From contig NZ_AUHZ01000005.1 of NCBI RefSeq assembly GCF_000423445.1, positions 186,001 to 250,000 of the forward strand: a stretch of DNA of 64,000 bases. The letters run 5' to 3'. The position numbers were made by a program, and so were the translations under genes. The notes under the pieces were generated by a model that was not told the origin of the DNA, made no database searches, and saw nothing but the letters and a program-made list of their open reading frames with translations. This DNA is from Acidipropionibacterium thoenii DSM 20276 (GTDB lineage: Bacteria > Actinomycetota > Actinomycetes > Propionibacteriales > Propionibacteriaceae). This document shows positions 50,891 to 59,213 of the stretch, piece by piece; positions within the stretch are counted from its first letter, which is position 1, and each line of letters begins with the position of its first letter.

Positions 50891-52354
50891 ATGACGACTT
50901 TCGACCGCTCGCTTCCTTCTGATCTACCTTCACAGTTGTTCATCGGCGGTAGCTGGGTCGACGCCGACGGTGGCCGCACCTTCGACGTCATCGATCCGGC
51001 CACCGAGGATGTGCTCACCTCCATCGCCGACGCCGGTCCCGACCAGGGTGTCGAGGCACTGGACGCCGCCGTCGCCGCCCAGGACTCCTGGGCTGCCACC
51101 GCTCCGCGTGAGCGTGCCGAGATCCTGCGTCGCGGCTTCGAGATCATCACCAGGCGGGCCGATGACTTCGCCCGGCTGATGACCCTGGAGATGGGCAAGC
51201 CACTGACCACCTCCTACGGAGAGGTGACCTACGGGGCCGAGTTCCTCCGCTGGTTCTCCGAGCAGGCGGTGCGGATCCGCGGAGACTACGGCGTCCTGCC
51301 CGAGGGTTCGCTCCGACAGCTGGTGTTGAAGCGCCCGGTCGGGCCCTGTCTGCTCATCACTCCGTGGAACTTCCCGCTGGCGATGGCCACCCGCAAGGCG
51401 GGCCCGGCGCTGGCGGCCGGCTGCACGGTGGTGATCCGGCCGGCCAGCAATACCCCGCTGACCACCCTGCTGTTCGCCAAGGCGATGCAGGAGGCCGGGG
51501 TGCCCGATGGCGTCCTCAATGTCATCACCGGACGTGATCACGGCGTCACGGACAAGGTCCTGGCCGATCCGCGGCTGCGCAAGGTGTCGTTCACAGGGTC
51601 GACGCCGGTCGGACGCGGTCTGCTCAAGCAGGCCAGCGAGCATGTCCTGCGCACCTCGATGGAGCTGGGCGGCAATGCCCCCTTCATCGTCTTCGACGAT
51701 GCTGATGTTGATGCCGCGGTGAGCGGGGCGCTGGCCGCCAAGATCCGCAACAACGGTGAGGTGTGCGTGGCCGCCAACCGGTTCATCGTGCACGAGTCGG
51801 TGGCCGCGGAGTTCACCGAGAAGCTCACCGACGGGATGTCCAAGGTGGGCTACGGCGACCCGATGGACAAGGCCACCGAGGTCGGCCCGTTGATCACCGG
51901 CAAGGACCGCGACAATGTGCACTCCCTGGTGGAGTCGGCCCGGGCCGCGGGCGCCACGGTGCTGCTCGGCGGCGAGATCGGGTCCGGCAAGGGGTACTAC
52001 TACCCGCCGACGGTGATCTCCGGGGTGGCCCCCGATGCCGATGTGATGATGAATGAGATCTTCGGGCCGGTCGCGCCGATCACCACCTTCGGCACCGAGG
52101 AGCAGGCCCTGGAGATCGCCAACAGCGTGCCGGTCGGGCTGGCCGGATATGTCTACACCCGAGACATCAACCGCATCCAGCGGATGGGCGATGAGCTGGA
52201 GGTCGGGATGATCGGCGCCAATGTCGGCGTCTTCTCCAACCCGGCGGCGCCGTTCGGCGGGGTCAAGGAGTCCGGGCTGGGTCGTGAGGGGTCCTACCAG
52301 GGGATCGAGGAGTACCTGGAGACCATCTACATGGCACTGCCGAACCCGTTCTGA
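50891..52354 (+). CDS. gabD: NAD(P)-dependent aldehyde dehydrogenase, succinate-semialdehyde type (487 aa)
   Basis: Oxidises succinate semialdehyde to succinate, by closeness to the GabD group: TLEMGKPLTTSYGEV, ITPWNFPLAMATRKAGPALAAG, catalytic Glu in MELGGNAPFIVF and catalytic Cys in NNGEVCVAANR. The NAD(P) site has RPASNTPLT where KPAExTPLS is more usual. Length normal. ATG 50891, no strong ribosome binding site. Seventy-six bases after the mutase gene, so possibly separate. Confidence 0.88.
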   Translation: MTTFDRSLPSDLPSQLFIGGSWVDADGGRTFDVIDPATEDVLTSIADAGPDQGVEALDAAVAAQDSWAATAPRERAEILRRGFEIITRRADDFARLMTLEMGKPLTTSYGEVTYGAEFLRWFSEQAVRIRGDYGVLPEGSLRQLVLKRPVGPCLLITPWNFPLAMATRKAGPALAAGCTVVIRPASNTPLTTLLFAKAMQEAGVPDGVLNVITGRDHGVTDKVLADPRLRKVSFTGSTPVGRGLLKQASEHVLRTSMELGGNAPFIVFDDADVDAAVSGALAAKIRNNGEVCVAANRFIVHESVAAEFTEKLTDGMSKVGYGDPMDKATEVGPLITGKDRDNVHSLVESARAAGATVLLGGEIGSGKGYYYPPTVISGVAPDADVMMNEIFGPVAPITTFGTEEQALEIANSVPVGLAGYVYTRDINRIQRMGDELEVGMIGANVGVFSNPAAPFGGVKESGLGREGSYQGIEEYLETIYMALPNPF

Positions 52355-52358
52355 TCAC

Positions 52359-52796
52359 TCACCAGAGCGTCCACAGCCACCGTGCGAGCAGGGTCAGCAG
52401 CACTGCCCAGATGAACGAGGTCATGGTGCCGACGATGAACTGCTCGATGGCGGCCAGGGACTGGCGCCGGGCTGCACCCAGCTCGGCGCCAGGGGTGGGC
52501 AGGGAGTGCAGTTCGGCGTAGCGGGCCAGGGTCTTGACCCCGGCGATCACCGCGATGCCGGGTGGATAACCGGCGAGCAGGGCGGTCATCACGCCGAGTC
52601 GCTCCAGGTAGCCGATCCAACGGCCACCGCGCAGCACCCCGTCGTGATGGGCACCGGTGCCACGAATCGCCGTCCACAACGATCCCGGCCGCTCCGCCTG
52701 CGGGGTCGCCGCCCAGAACATCGCCCGCACCACAGGGGCTCCGCCGGGAACGGCCAGAATGGCCAGTGCCGCGATGATGAGCAGGTGGCTGATCAT
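52359..52796 (-). CDS. Small membrane protein coupled to SatD-like gene (145 aa)
   Basis: Three to four hydrophobic segments (about 2-25, 62-82 and 122-143). ATG 52796 overlaps the stop of the SatD-like gene as ATGA; the longer frame to 52934 would run deep into that gene. SatD-family genes commonly have a membrane-protein partner directly downstream, which matches. Function unknown. Confidence 0.7.
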   Translation of the reverse strand: MISHLLIIAALAILAVPGGAPVVRAMFWAATPQAERPGSLWTAIRGTGAHHDGVLRGGRWIGYLERLGVMTALLAGYPPGIAVIAGVKTLARYAELHSLPTPGAELGAARRQSLAAIEQFIVGTMTSFIWAVLLTLLARWLWTLW

Positions 52797-53581
52797 GATG
52801 ACCGGCCCGCGGTACCTGCAGAAGGCCGCTCGGCCGGCGACGCAGACTGCTGCGGCGATCCGGCGACGATGCTGGCCAGGGCCTCGGTGGCCAGGTCGAT
52901 GGCCAGTTCCCGGGTCCGGCGCAGGAAGGACCACCGCGCCCGGGTAAGGCGCTGGCTGATCGCCGCAGCTGAGACGCCCACCTGTTGCGCTGCCCGGGCA
53001 GTGGTCATACCGCGATCGTAGAGGGCGCAGACCTCACGAACCGCTGGAGTCGTCGAACCCGCCAGATCGGAGACCACCTCCATCGCCCGGATGAAGCGGA
53101 CCTGCTGGGCGCAGGGCGTCGCTGCCGCCGACGGCGATGTGGGGCTCGGCGGGCCGCTGCGCACCACCATCCCCCCGAGGCTGGACTTAGCGGCGGTGAC
53201 CGCGTCTCGGGCCGCGAGATAGGCGGTTCCAGTGGCCTCCCGGGTGGAACTCGGCAGGGGCGTGTCGACCTGCCCCATCCCGATACCGCACCACCATCGC
53301 CCCGCTCCGCAGACCGTCCAGGTGGCAGCCACCAGAGTTGCCGGGTCTGCGGTGAAGGCCTGGACCTCGTCGCCTGCGGTGCGCTCCGGCAGGAGATCCC
53401 AGCGGGGGGCGCGGAACGGCTCCTGGGACGGTGCGTCGACTCCCGACGGGTGCGGGGCCTCGGGCCCCAGATCGAGGACGGGCAGGTCGGCCAGAGCCGC
53501 CAGCAGGCGGGGGACGGCGTCCGGGGAGATCCGGCTGTGCCGCTGGTCGATGGTGAGGGCCCATCCGTACATGAGCACCAT
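52793..53581 (-). CDS. SatD-family protein with C-terminal helix-turn-helix (262 aa)
   Basis: The N-terminal half follows the SatD pattern: an Asp/Arg start (LTIDQRHSRIS), then ERTAGDEVQAFTADPATLV, GIGMGQVDTP and GTAYLAARDAV. The C-terminal part (about 195-235, TTARAAQQVGVSAAAISQRL) is a helix-turn-helix. This arrangement suggests a nucleotide-related sensor domain regulating its own operon, but the biochemical role of the family is poorly known. ATG 53581 lacks a ribosome binding site; ATG 53572 is an alternative. An AT-rich inverted repeat lies just upstream. Confidence 0.7.
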   Translation of the reverse strand: MVLMYGWALTIDQRHSRISPDAVPRLLAALADLPVLDLGPEAPHPSGVDAPSQEPFRAPRWDLLPERTAGDEVQAFTADPATLVAATWTVCGAGRWWCGIGMGQVDTPLPSSTREATGTAYLAARDAVTAAKSSLGGMVVRSGPPSPTSPSAAATPCAQQVRFIRAMEVVSDLAGSTTPAVREVCALYDRGMTTARAAQQVGVSAAAISQRLTRARWSFLRRTRELAIDLATEALASIVAGSPQQSASPAERPSAGTAGRSS

Positions 53582-53610
53582 GATAAGCCAGACAACTTAA
53601 CTGACGGATG

Positions 53611-53630
53611 ATTAAGACTTTATTCTTAAT
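53611..53630. promoter_or_regulatory. AT-rich inverted repeat between SatD-like and phosphofructokinase genes
   Basis: attaaga and tcttaat flank a 6-base spacer in an unusually AT-rich stretch of this GC-rich window, 30 bases before the SatD-like start and 97 before the phosphofructokinase start. A likely operator or promoter core for the divergent pair. The helix-turn-helix of the SatD-like protein is a candidate binder. Confidence 0.5.
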
Positions 53631-53726
53631 TATCTCGGCAGTATCGGATGGGGGGCGGCGTCGACGTCCTCATGACGCGGCGACTCCGGCATGGCAGGAT
53701 GACGCCCACACACTCAGGAGGAGTCC

Positions 53727-54857
53727 ATGTCCAAGAAGAAGAAGGTTGGCATTCTCACTGCCGGAGGTGACTGCCCGGGCCTCAACGCCGCCATCCGCGG
53801 GTTCGGGAAGGCGGCCATCCGGGAATTCCAGATGGATCTCATCGGTTTCCAGGACGGCGTGCGCGGCCTGGCCGAGAACCGGTACATCACCTTGGACGGA
53901 CGGGCGCTGTCCGGAATCCTGACGATCGGCGGGACGATCCTGGGCACCAGCCGGGACAAGGTCAACCGGATGGTCGTCGACGGGGAGACCCGCGACATGA
54001 TCCCCACCATTGTGGAGAACTACCAGAAGCTCGAGCTGGACGCGCTGGTCACCCTGGGTGGTGGCGGCACCGCCCGCAATGCCTACAAGCTCTCCAAGGC
54101 CGGGCTCAACGTGGTGCACCTGCCCAAGACCATCGACAACGACATTGTCGGCACCGACGACTCCTTCGGCTTCTCGACCGCCCTGGAGATCGCCACCGAG
54201 GCGATCGACCGGCTGCACTCCACCGCCCACTCCCATCACCGCATCATCCTGGCCGAGATCATGGGCCACCGGGCGGGCTGGCTGGCGCTGGGATCGGGGA
54301 TCGCCGGTGGCGCCGACGTCATCCTGCTGCCCGAGGTGCCCTACCACATCGACTCGATCGTCGAGGCGGTGGAGAAGCGTCGGAGGCAGGGGTTGACCTT
54401 CTCGGTGATCGCGGTGGCCGAGGGGGCCCGCGATGAGCCCGATGCACTCGCCCTGTCCGGTGCCCAGGCGCTCGTCGACGAGACCAGGAACCCCTCCACG
54501 AGGGCCGCGGCGAAGAAGGCGAAGCGGGACCTGGAGCGCTCGATGCGCGACAACACCTTCAAACTGGCCAGCCAGTTGGAGGCCGCCACGGGTCTGGAGT
54601 CCCGGGTCACGATCCTCGGCTACGTCCAGCGCGGCGGGACGCCGTGCGCCCAGGACCGGCTGCTGGCCACCCGGTTGGGCACCAAGGGGGCTCAGCTGGT
54701 CCAGGACGGGGAGTTCGGGATCATGGTGGCCGCCAAGGGCACCGGGACCGGGACCGTCCCTCTCAAGGAGGTCGGCGGCAAGGTGAAGTACGTGCCGCTC
54801 GACCATCCCTGGGTGGAGGCGGCCCGCGAGGTCGGAACCAACCTCGGAGACGGCTGA
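53727..54857 (+). CDS. 6-phosphofructokinase, group III type (376 aa)
   Basis: Phosphorylates fructose 6-phosphate. [18 protein letters not shown] at the N-terminus, [12 protein letters not shown] with the catalytic Asp, and [15 protein letters not shown] are clear. The phosphoryl-donor loop reads [10 protein letters not shown], so the position equivalent to E. coli Asp103 is Gly, with Gly at 104 and Lys in place of Gly124. PPi enzymes have Asp at 104 with this Lys; Gly104 with Lys124 is seen in some ATP-using group III enzymes. Donor specificity is therefore unclear. ATG 53727 has AGGAGGAG upstream. Confidence 0.9.
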   Translation: MSKKKKVGILTAGGDCPGLNAAIRGFGKAAIREFQMDLIGFQDGVRGLAENRYITLDGRALSGILTIGGTILGTSRDKVNRMVVDGETRDMIPTIVENYQKLELDALVTLGGGGTARNAYKLSKAGLNVVHLPKTIDNDIVGTDDSFGFSTALEIATEAIDRLHSTAHSHHRIILAEIMGHRAGWLALGSGIAGGADVILLPEVPYHIDSIVEAVEKRRRQGLTFSVIAVAEGARDEPDALALSGAQALVDETRNPSTRAAAKKAKRDLERSMRDNTFKLASQLEAATGLESRVTILGYVQRGGTPCAQDRLLATRLGTKGAQLVQDGEFGIMVAAKGTGTGTVPLKEVGGKVKYVPLDHPWVEAAREVGTNLGDG

Positions 54858-54902
54858 TCCGGCCAGCGACGGCCCCTTCCTCCGCGGTGTGGCCGAGAGG
54901 CC

Positions 54903-55529
54903 CTATGCCGTCACGAAGCAGGTGCTTCCCGGGTGGGCCTCGAGTCTCACCTGGTGACCGACGACGGCCTCCACCACGCCGCGGTGAAGGGGACAGACCA
55001 CCTCCGGGTGCTCGACAGCCAGGTCGATGAAGGGGCAGTGCCCCAGCGCAATCCGGCCGGGTCGTTGCTGATCGGTGCTCGGGGCGAAGCCGATGCCCTC
55101 GAGCAGAGAGACGACATCGTGGCCGGCGAAGCGGCGTCCCCACTGCCTGCCGGCCTCAACGGCCGCTCGGGCCGGGTCGGGCTGCCGGGACAGATGGGAG
55201 ACGAGCACCTCGGCGAGCAGCTGATAGGACCGCGGGCCCTCGGTCGGCTCGGACACCAGGGTGAACAGGGTCCGTGGCCGGCCGCGGGAGGCCCGGTTCT
55301 CCCGGCCTGCCTGCACCCGGCCCGCGGTCACCAGGTGGTTCAGGTGGAACCGGGCGGTCGAGGAGTGGATCCCCAGGTCGTGACCGATCTCGGGGGCCGA
55401 GGCCATCCCGCCCCGGCGTCTCAGGGCCTCGACGACCCGCTCTGCGGCGGAGTCGGCGCCGGGATCGGTGAGTCGGTGCGAGGGGATTGGGTCCGAGGCA
55501 GGCTGCTGCGAGGAGCCACCGGCGATCAT
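54903..55529 (-). CDS. ArsR-like transcriptional regulator (208 aa)
   Basis: Winged helix at about 28-85 (GMASAPEIGHDLGIHSSTARFHLNHLVTAG), then a helical part and a C-terminal GHCPFIDLAVEHPEVVCPLH motif. This Cys/His set resembles that of SufR-like regulators, which bind metal or an Fe-S cluster. Here Cys residues near 166 and 182 and nearby His could do so. ATG 55529 overlaps the stop of the multicopper gene (ATGA), so it is co-expressed with it and probably senses metal, oxygen or nitrogen oxides; this is inference. Confidence 0.75.
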   Translation of the reverse strand: MIAGGSSQQPASDPIPSHRLTDPGADSAAERVVEALRRRGGMASAPEIGHDLGIHSSTARFHLNHLVTAGRVQAGRENRASRGRPRTLFTLVSEPTEGPRSYQLLAEVLVSHLSRQPDPARAAVEAGRQWGRRFAGHDVVSLLEGIGFAPSTDQQRPGRIALGHCPFIDLAVEHPEVVCPLHRGVVEAVVGHQVRLEAHPGSTCFVTA

Positions 55530-58222
55530 CGCGTCACCTCGATGAGTCCGCGGGCGCCGCGCTCCATCTCCACGAAGGAGTGGTTCACGAAGGTGTAGCG
55601 GCCCGGTTCGGTGAACTCCAGCTCGACGAATCCTCCCTGCGCACTGGCCAGATCCAGGGATTGCGCACCACCTCCCTCAGGGTTGTCACGGCGCAACAGG
55701 TAGCCGCCCTCCTTGAAGACCGTGTCGAACTGGCCCCCCACGACATGGAAGGAGATGCCACGGCTGGGGCCGGCGGCCAGCACCCAGATCCTCACCCGCT
55801 CGCCGACCCTGGCTGTCAGGGGTGTGAAGACGTACTGGTTGGCATGTCCGTTGAACATCGTGAGGTCGGGCATCTCGGCTGCGATCTTGTCGGCATTGAC
55901 CTCGACCCCGTTGGCGGCGTCCAGGTAGGTCTCGGACTGGACGAGCACGTACTGGCGGTCGGCGCTGGGAAGGTCATGGGGCTCCACGATGACTGCCCCG
56001 AACATTCCCGAGGCGATGTGGGAGCTCATCGGCATGGTGGAGCAGTGGTAGAGCCACACCCCGGCGCGCGGCAGGGTGAAGCGGTAGTCCAGGGAGGTTC
56101 CCGGAGAGATCGTGCGCATCGGCCGATCGGGGGCCACGGTGCCGGCGTGGAAGTCGATGGAGTGGCCCATCGTCCCCCGGTTGACCAGGTGGACAGCCAT
56201 CGCGTCGCCGATCCGCGCATGGATCACCGGACCCATCACCCGGCCGTTGTAGGTCATCGCGGCGATGGTGGTGGCCGGGGCCACCTCCTGCACTGATTCG
56301 CGCACGGTTAGCGTCATCTGGTGGCTGCGGCCGGCTGGCAGGGCCGGCAGCCGGGGATCGCGGACGCTGAACCCGCGGCCCGGAGGTTGGCTGAGGTCGA
56401 CCCTGCGGCGCGACAGTCCCACCGCGGAGGAGGACTCCGGCGAGCGGGCGGAGGTGGTGGAGCCCTCGACGAGGACCTCCAGCTCCATTCCCATCGAGCG
56501 GTGGCCGACCAGGGTGCACCAGCCCTGGGTGGGGCCGGTGATGACACCGGCGTCGACCTCGGCCCGTTGGCCGGGGCGCAGCCGGGGGGAGTGGGCTCCG
56601 CCGGCGAAGTACAGGTCGTGGACCTGGCCCTGATCGGCATTGGACAGTCGCACCACCAACCGGTCTCCTGCCGGCACCGAGAGGGTCGCAGGATGGTAGT
56701 GCATGTCCCTGGCGGTGACATCGATGGTTGTGGTGTGCCCGGTCGGCCGGATCCGGGCGGCAGCCGTGGAGCCGCTCTGACCGGAATGCCCCGCGATCCG
56801 ACCGCCCACTCCTACCGTGGCGAGGGCCAGGCCGGCCCCGACTGCCGCCTCGACGAAGGACCGGCGATCGGTGGGGGCGGTCCGGGCCGGGGAGACGGAG
56901 CGCGGATCACTCCCCAGACGGCCCGTCGTGCCGGCTGCGGTGCCTGAACCCCCGTCTGCGGAGTGATCCGCGCACTCTGCGGGTGCCGGTGGGGCGGTCT
57001 CGCCGGCCGCCTTGGCGCGCAGCAGACGCACCCCCGTCGCCACCATCGCCATCGTCGCGGCCAGGAACCCGGCCATCGCGACGGCCGAGATCCCCAGGCC
57101 GATCCGGCGGGTGGAGCCACTCGAGCCGAACACCCAGATCAGCAGGCCGGCATTGACGAGCGTGACCCGCAGGGTTCCCAGGGTGTGCATCCGAGCATTG
57201 GTGGCGCGCACGATCGAGGGGCCACCGCCCATCACCATCGGCATCAGGTAGCTCATCGCGCCGATCAGGAGCTGCATCAGGAAACCCATCACGACCGGCA
57301 CCGTGAGGGCGGTGAGGTCGTCCTGGATGAGATCTCCGCGTCGGGTCACCAGTGTCCAGGCCAGCCAGCACAGCCACACCGCGAACCAGCCCAACGCCGC
57401 GGCCATCGAGTAGCCGGGCAGGTCCCGCGGCGGCCGGCGCAGCGCGCATCGCCCCAGGTCGAGGCCGATGATCGCCAGTCCGGCCAGCTCGGCGAGCACA
57501 CCAGCGGCCTGCATCCACCACCAGCCCCCCAGGGCTCCGGTGGTCACCACCAGCACGGCGCAGCACATCACCGTCAGGGCGATCCGGCCGTGTCGGTCCT
57601 GGGCTGGGGCCATCTGGGTGCGCAGCACGGTGGGCCACAGGGTGACCAGGGTGCCGATCGCCGTCAACCCGACGAACCCGAGGATGTTGACACCCTGGTG
57701 GGCCAGCAGCAGTCGGGTCCGCCAGGGTTCGGTGGGGGAGAAGGCCATGATGGCGCCGAAGGTCGCGCCGACCGGCAGCAGACAGGCGGCAGCGCAGTAG
57801 AACCGGACGGTGGCGTCGAATCGTCCTGGCAGCGCCCGGCGGACCTGCCCTGCGAGGTCCAGGGCGTACCAGCACAGCGTCAGGCCCACCACTGCGGCGC
57901 CGGCCACCACGACCCACGGCCAACTGCCGACCATGCCGACGCAGCAGGCCAGCACGCCGAGGTTGAGGCAGTCGATGCGAGCCACCTGAACGCGTCTGTC
58001 GGCCTCGTGGAGCCGCTCGTGGAGGATCGACTCGGTGAAGTACTGGCCCCACACCAGGATGGAGTTGGTGGCCACTCCCAGGGCGACCATGTGCACCAGC
58101 AGCCAGCGGGACTGGGGGATCCAGTGTCCGGCGAGGAGAACCGGGACCAGGGCCACCAACCAGAAGGAGACCGGGCGCGAGGCCTTGCGGTGCCAGGCGC
58201 GGCGAGGGGAGGGACGGGACAC
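55526..58222 (-). CDS. Membrane domain fused to NirK-like multicopper protein (898 aa)
   Basis: N-terminal half (about 1-440): ten to twelve membrane helices, with His in LLLAHQGVNILGF and LMPMVMGGGPS. A linker follows, then RRSFVEAAVGAGLALA (near 452), which reads like a Tat signal. The C-terminal half has a plastocyanin-like domain (about 480-580) and two cupredoxin domains like copper nitrite reductase. The type 2 His pair is in GHSIDFHAG and type 1 ligands are in YHCSTMPMSSH with M nearby. GTG 58222 has AAGGAAG and lies beside a palindromic operator. Predicted role is nitrite or oxygen reduction at the membrane surface. A 22-bp inverted repeat sits in the linker. Confidence 0.85.
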   Translation of the reverse strand: MSRPSPRRAWHRKASRPVSFWLVALVPVLLAGHWIPQSRWLLVHMVALGVATNSILVWGQYFTESILHERLHEADRRVQVARIDCLNLGVLACCVGMVGSWPWVVVAGAAVVGLTLCWYALDLAGQVRRALPGRFDATVRFYCAAACLLPVGATFGAIMAFSPTEPWRTRLLLAHQGVNILGFVGLTAIGTLVTLWPTVLRTQMAPAQDRHGRIALTVMCCAVLVVTTGALGGWWWMQAAGVLAELAGLAIIGLDLGRCALRRPPRDLPGYSMAAALGWFAVWLCWLAWTLVTRRGDLIQDDLTALTVPVVMGFLMQLLIGAMSYLMPMVMGGGPSIVRATNARMHTLGTLRVTLVNAGLLIWVFGSSGSTRRIGLGISAVAMAGFLAATMAMVATGVRLLRAKAAGETAPPAPAECADHSADGGSGTAAGTTGRLGSDPRSVSPARTAPTDRRSFVEAAVGAGLALATVGVGGRIAGHSGQSGSTAAARIRPTGHTTTIDVTARDMHYHPATLSVPAGDRLVVRLSNADQGQVHDLYFAGGAHSPRLRPGQRAEVDAGVITGPTQGWCTLVGHRSMGMELEVLVEGSTTSARSPESSSAVGLSRRRVDLSQPPGRGFSVRDPRLPALPAGRSHQMTLTVRESVQEVAPATTIAAMTYNGRVMGPVIHARIGDAMAVHLVNRGTMGHSIDFHAGTVAPDRPMRTISPGTSLDYRFTLPRAGVWLYHCSTMPMSSHIASGMFGAVIVEPHDLPSADRQYVLVQSETYLDAANGVEVNADKIAAEMPDLTMFNGHANQYVFTPLTARVGERVRIWVLAAGPSRGISFHVVGGQFDTVFKEGGYLLRRDNPEGGGAQSLDLASAQGGFVELEFTEPGRYTFVNHSFVEMERGARGLIEVTR

Positions 58223-58233
58223 GGCACTTCCTT

Positions 58234-58256
58234 TTTCGATGATCAACTCATCGAAA
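58234..58256. promoter_or_regulatory. 23-bp operator before the multicopper/regulator operon
   Basis: Perfect 9-bp arms TTTCGATGA and TCATCGAAA with a 5-base spacer, overlapping the region just before the ribosome binding site of the GTG at 58222. A dimeric regulator bound here would block the promoter or initiation. The ArsR-like protein of the same operon is the natural candidate. Confidence 0.7.
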
Positions 58257-58283
58257 ATATCATCCGACCCGGTGCGCTGACGG

Positions 58284-58326
58284 CACAGGGGCGCCGCCGG
58301 AGATGAACTCCGGCGACGCCCCTGTG
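58284..58326 (-). terminator. Terminator hairpin of the dps gene
   Basis: Two 19-base arms with one mismatch and a 5-base loop atgaa, 27 bases past the dps stop on the minus strand. The GC-rich stem is strong; there is no long T run. It separates dps from the multicopper operon. Confidence 0.8.
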
Positions 58327-58352
58327 TCTGCTGTGAAGCGGTGTGCTGAGGA

Positions 58353-58883
58353 TCAGTTCTTCGGGGTGCGAGCAGTGGCACCCACGAACCAGGCCTGCTG
58401 CTCCAGCTTCTCGATGTAGCCGTGCAGGATGTCGGCCGAGGTCGGATCGGCCTCGTCGACTCCGTCATGGACGGCGCGCATCGTGCCGGTGGTGGACTCG
58501 ATGGCCTCGACCATCAGGTTGATGGCGTCATCGGTGCTCACCTCACCCTGGGGGAACTGCGGCAGGGAGGTGCGGGCGGCGACCACCGAGGGACGGCCGT
58601 CCGGAGTGGCGTGCAGGGCGCGCATCCGCTCGGCGATGTCATCGGAGCCCGCGCGGGCGATGTCGACGACCTCGTCGAGATTGAGGTGCAGGCTGCGGAA
58701 TCCCGGCCCCACGAGGTTCCAGTGGGCCTGCTTGCCGACCAGGCTCAGGGCGATGAAGTCGACGAGCACCTCCTGGAGGCTGTCGCTCAGTTCCTTCGAT
58801 GCCACGAAACCCTTCTCGGCGTTCTCGAGCTTGGTCCGGGTGTCACCAGCGGGCTGCGGAACGGTGATGGTCTGCTCAGTCAT
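58353..58883 (-). CDS. dps: Dps-type DNA-protection ferritin (176 aa)
   Basis: Mini-ferritin that stores iron and shields DNA under starvation or peroxide stress. The ferroxidase motifs are present: LVGKQAHWNLVGPGFRSLH, then HLNLDEVVDIARAGSDDIAERM. ATG 58883 has GGAGA 6 bases upstream. Length matches actinobacterial Dps. The leader holds a stem-loop (58923-58950). Copper/redox genes next to it suggest a stress-related neighbourhood, but it has its own terminator. Confidence 0.92.
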   Translation of the reverse strand: MTEQTITVPQPAGDTRTKLENAEKGFVASKELSDSLQEVLVDFIALSLVGKQAHWNLVGPGFRSLHLNLDEVVDIARAGSDDIAERMRALHATPDGRPSVVAARTSLPQFPQGEVSTDDAINLMVEAIESTTGTMRAVHDGVDEADPTSADILHGYIEKLEQQAWFVGATARTPKN

Positions 58884-59213
58884 TGACGATCTCCTTATGT
58901 CTTCAACGTATGTGGAGCCTCGGTGCTCGGCGCCACAGGGGCGCGAGCACGTCGGCATGCTTTCCGTCTCGTTCAGGTAGAACGCATCGGCCGGTCCCAC
59001 TATTCCGTACCGCGGGCTCCTCGGCTGGTTTTTCGGGAACGAGGGCTTTCCTGCGACCTCCTCGGCCAGCTGCCCTGGATACCGGCAGGTGCCACATCCG
59101 GACGCCACCTGATGGGCCCGGCCCCCGGTGGGATGCCGGGGTGGCATCGTACCTGGTGATCTCGCTCGGCCCGCACACAACGGCCGGCACCAACCCGGAG
59201 GAGATGTCCCCGA
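58884..59213. other. Intergenic region between dps and a membrane-protein gene
   Basis: No gene supported in these 330 bases. In the dps leader, gtgctc(g)gcgcc pairs with ggcgcgagcac (58923-58950), a stem of about 11 bp with one bulge, which could affect dps mRNA. The plus-strand gene at 59214 has AGGAG at 59198-59202. I could not assign either promoter with confidence. Confidence 0.5.
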
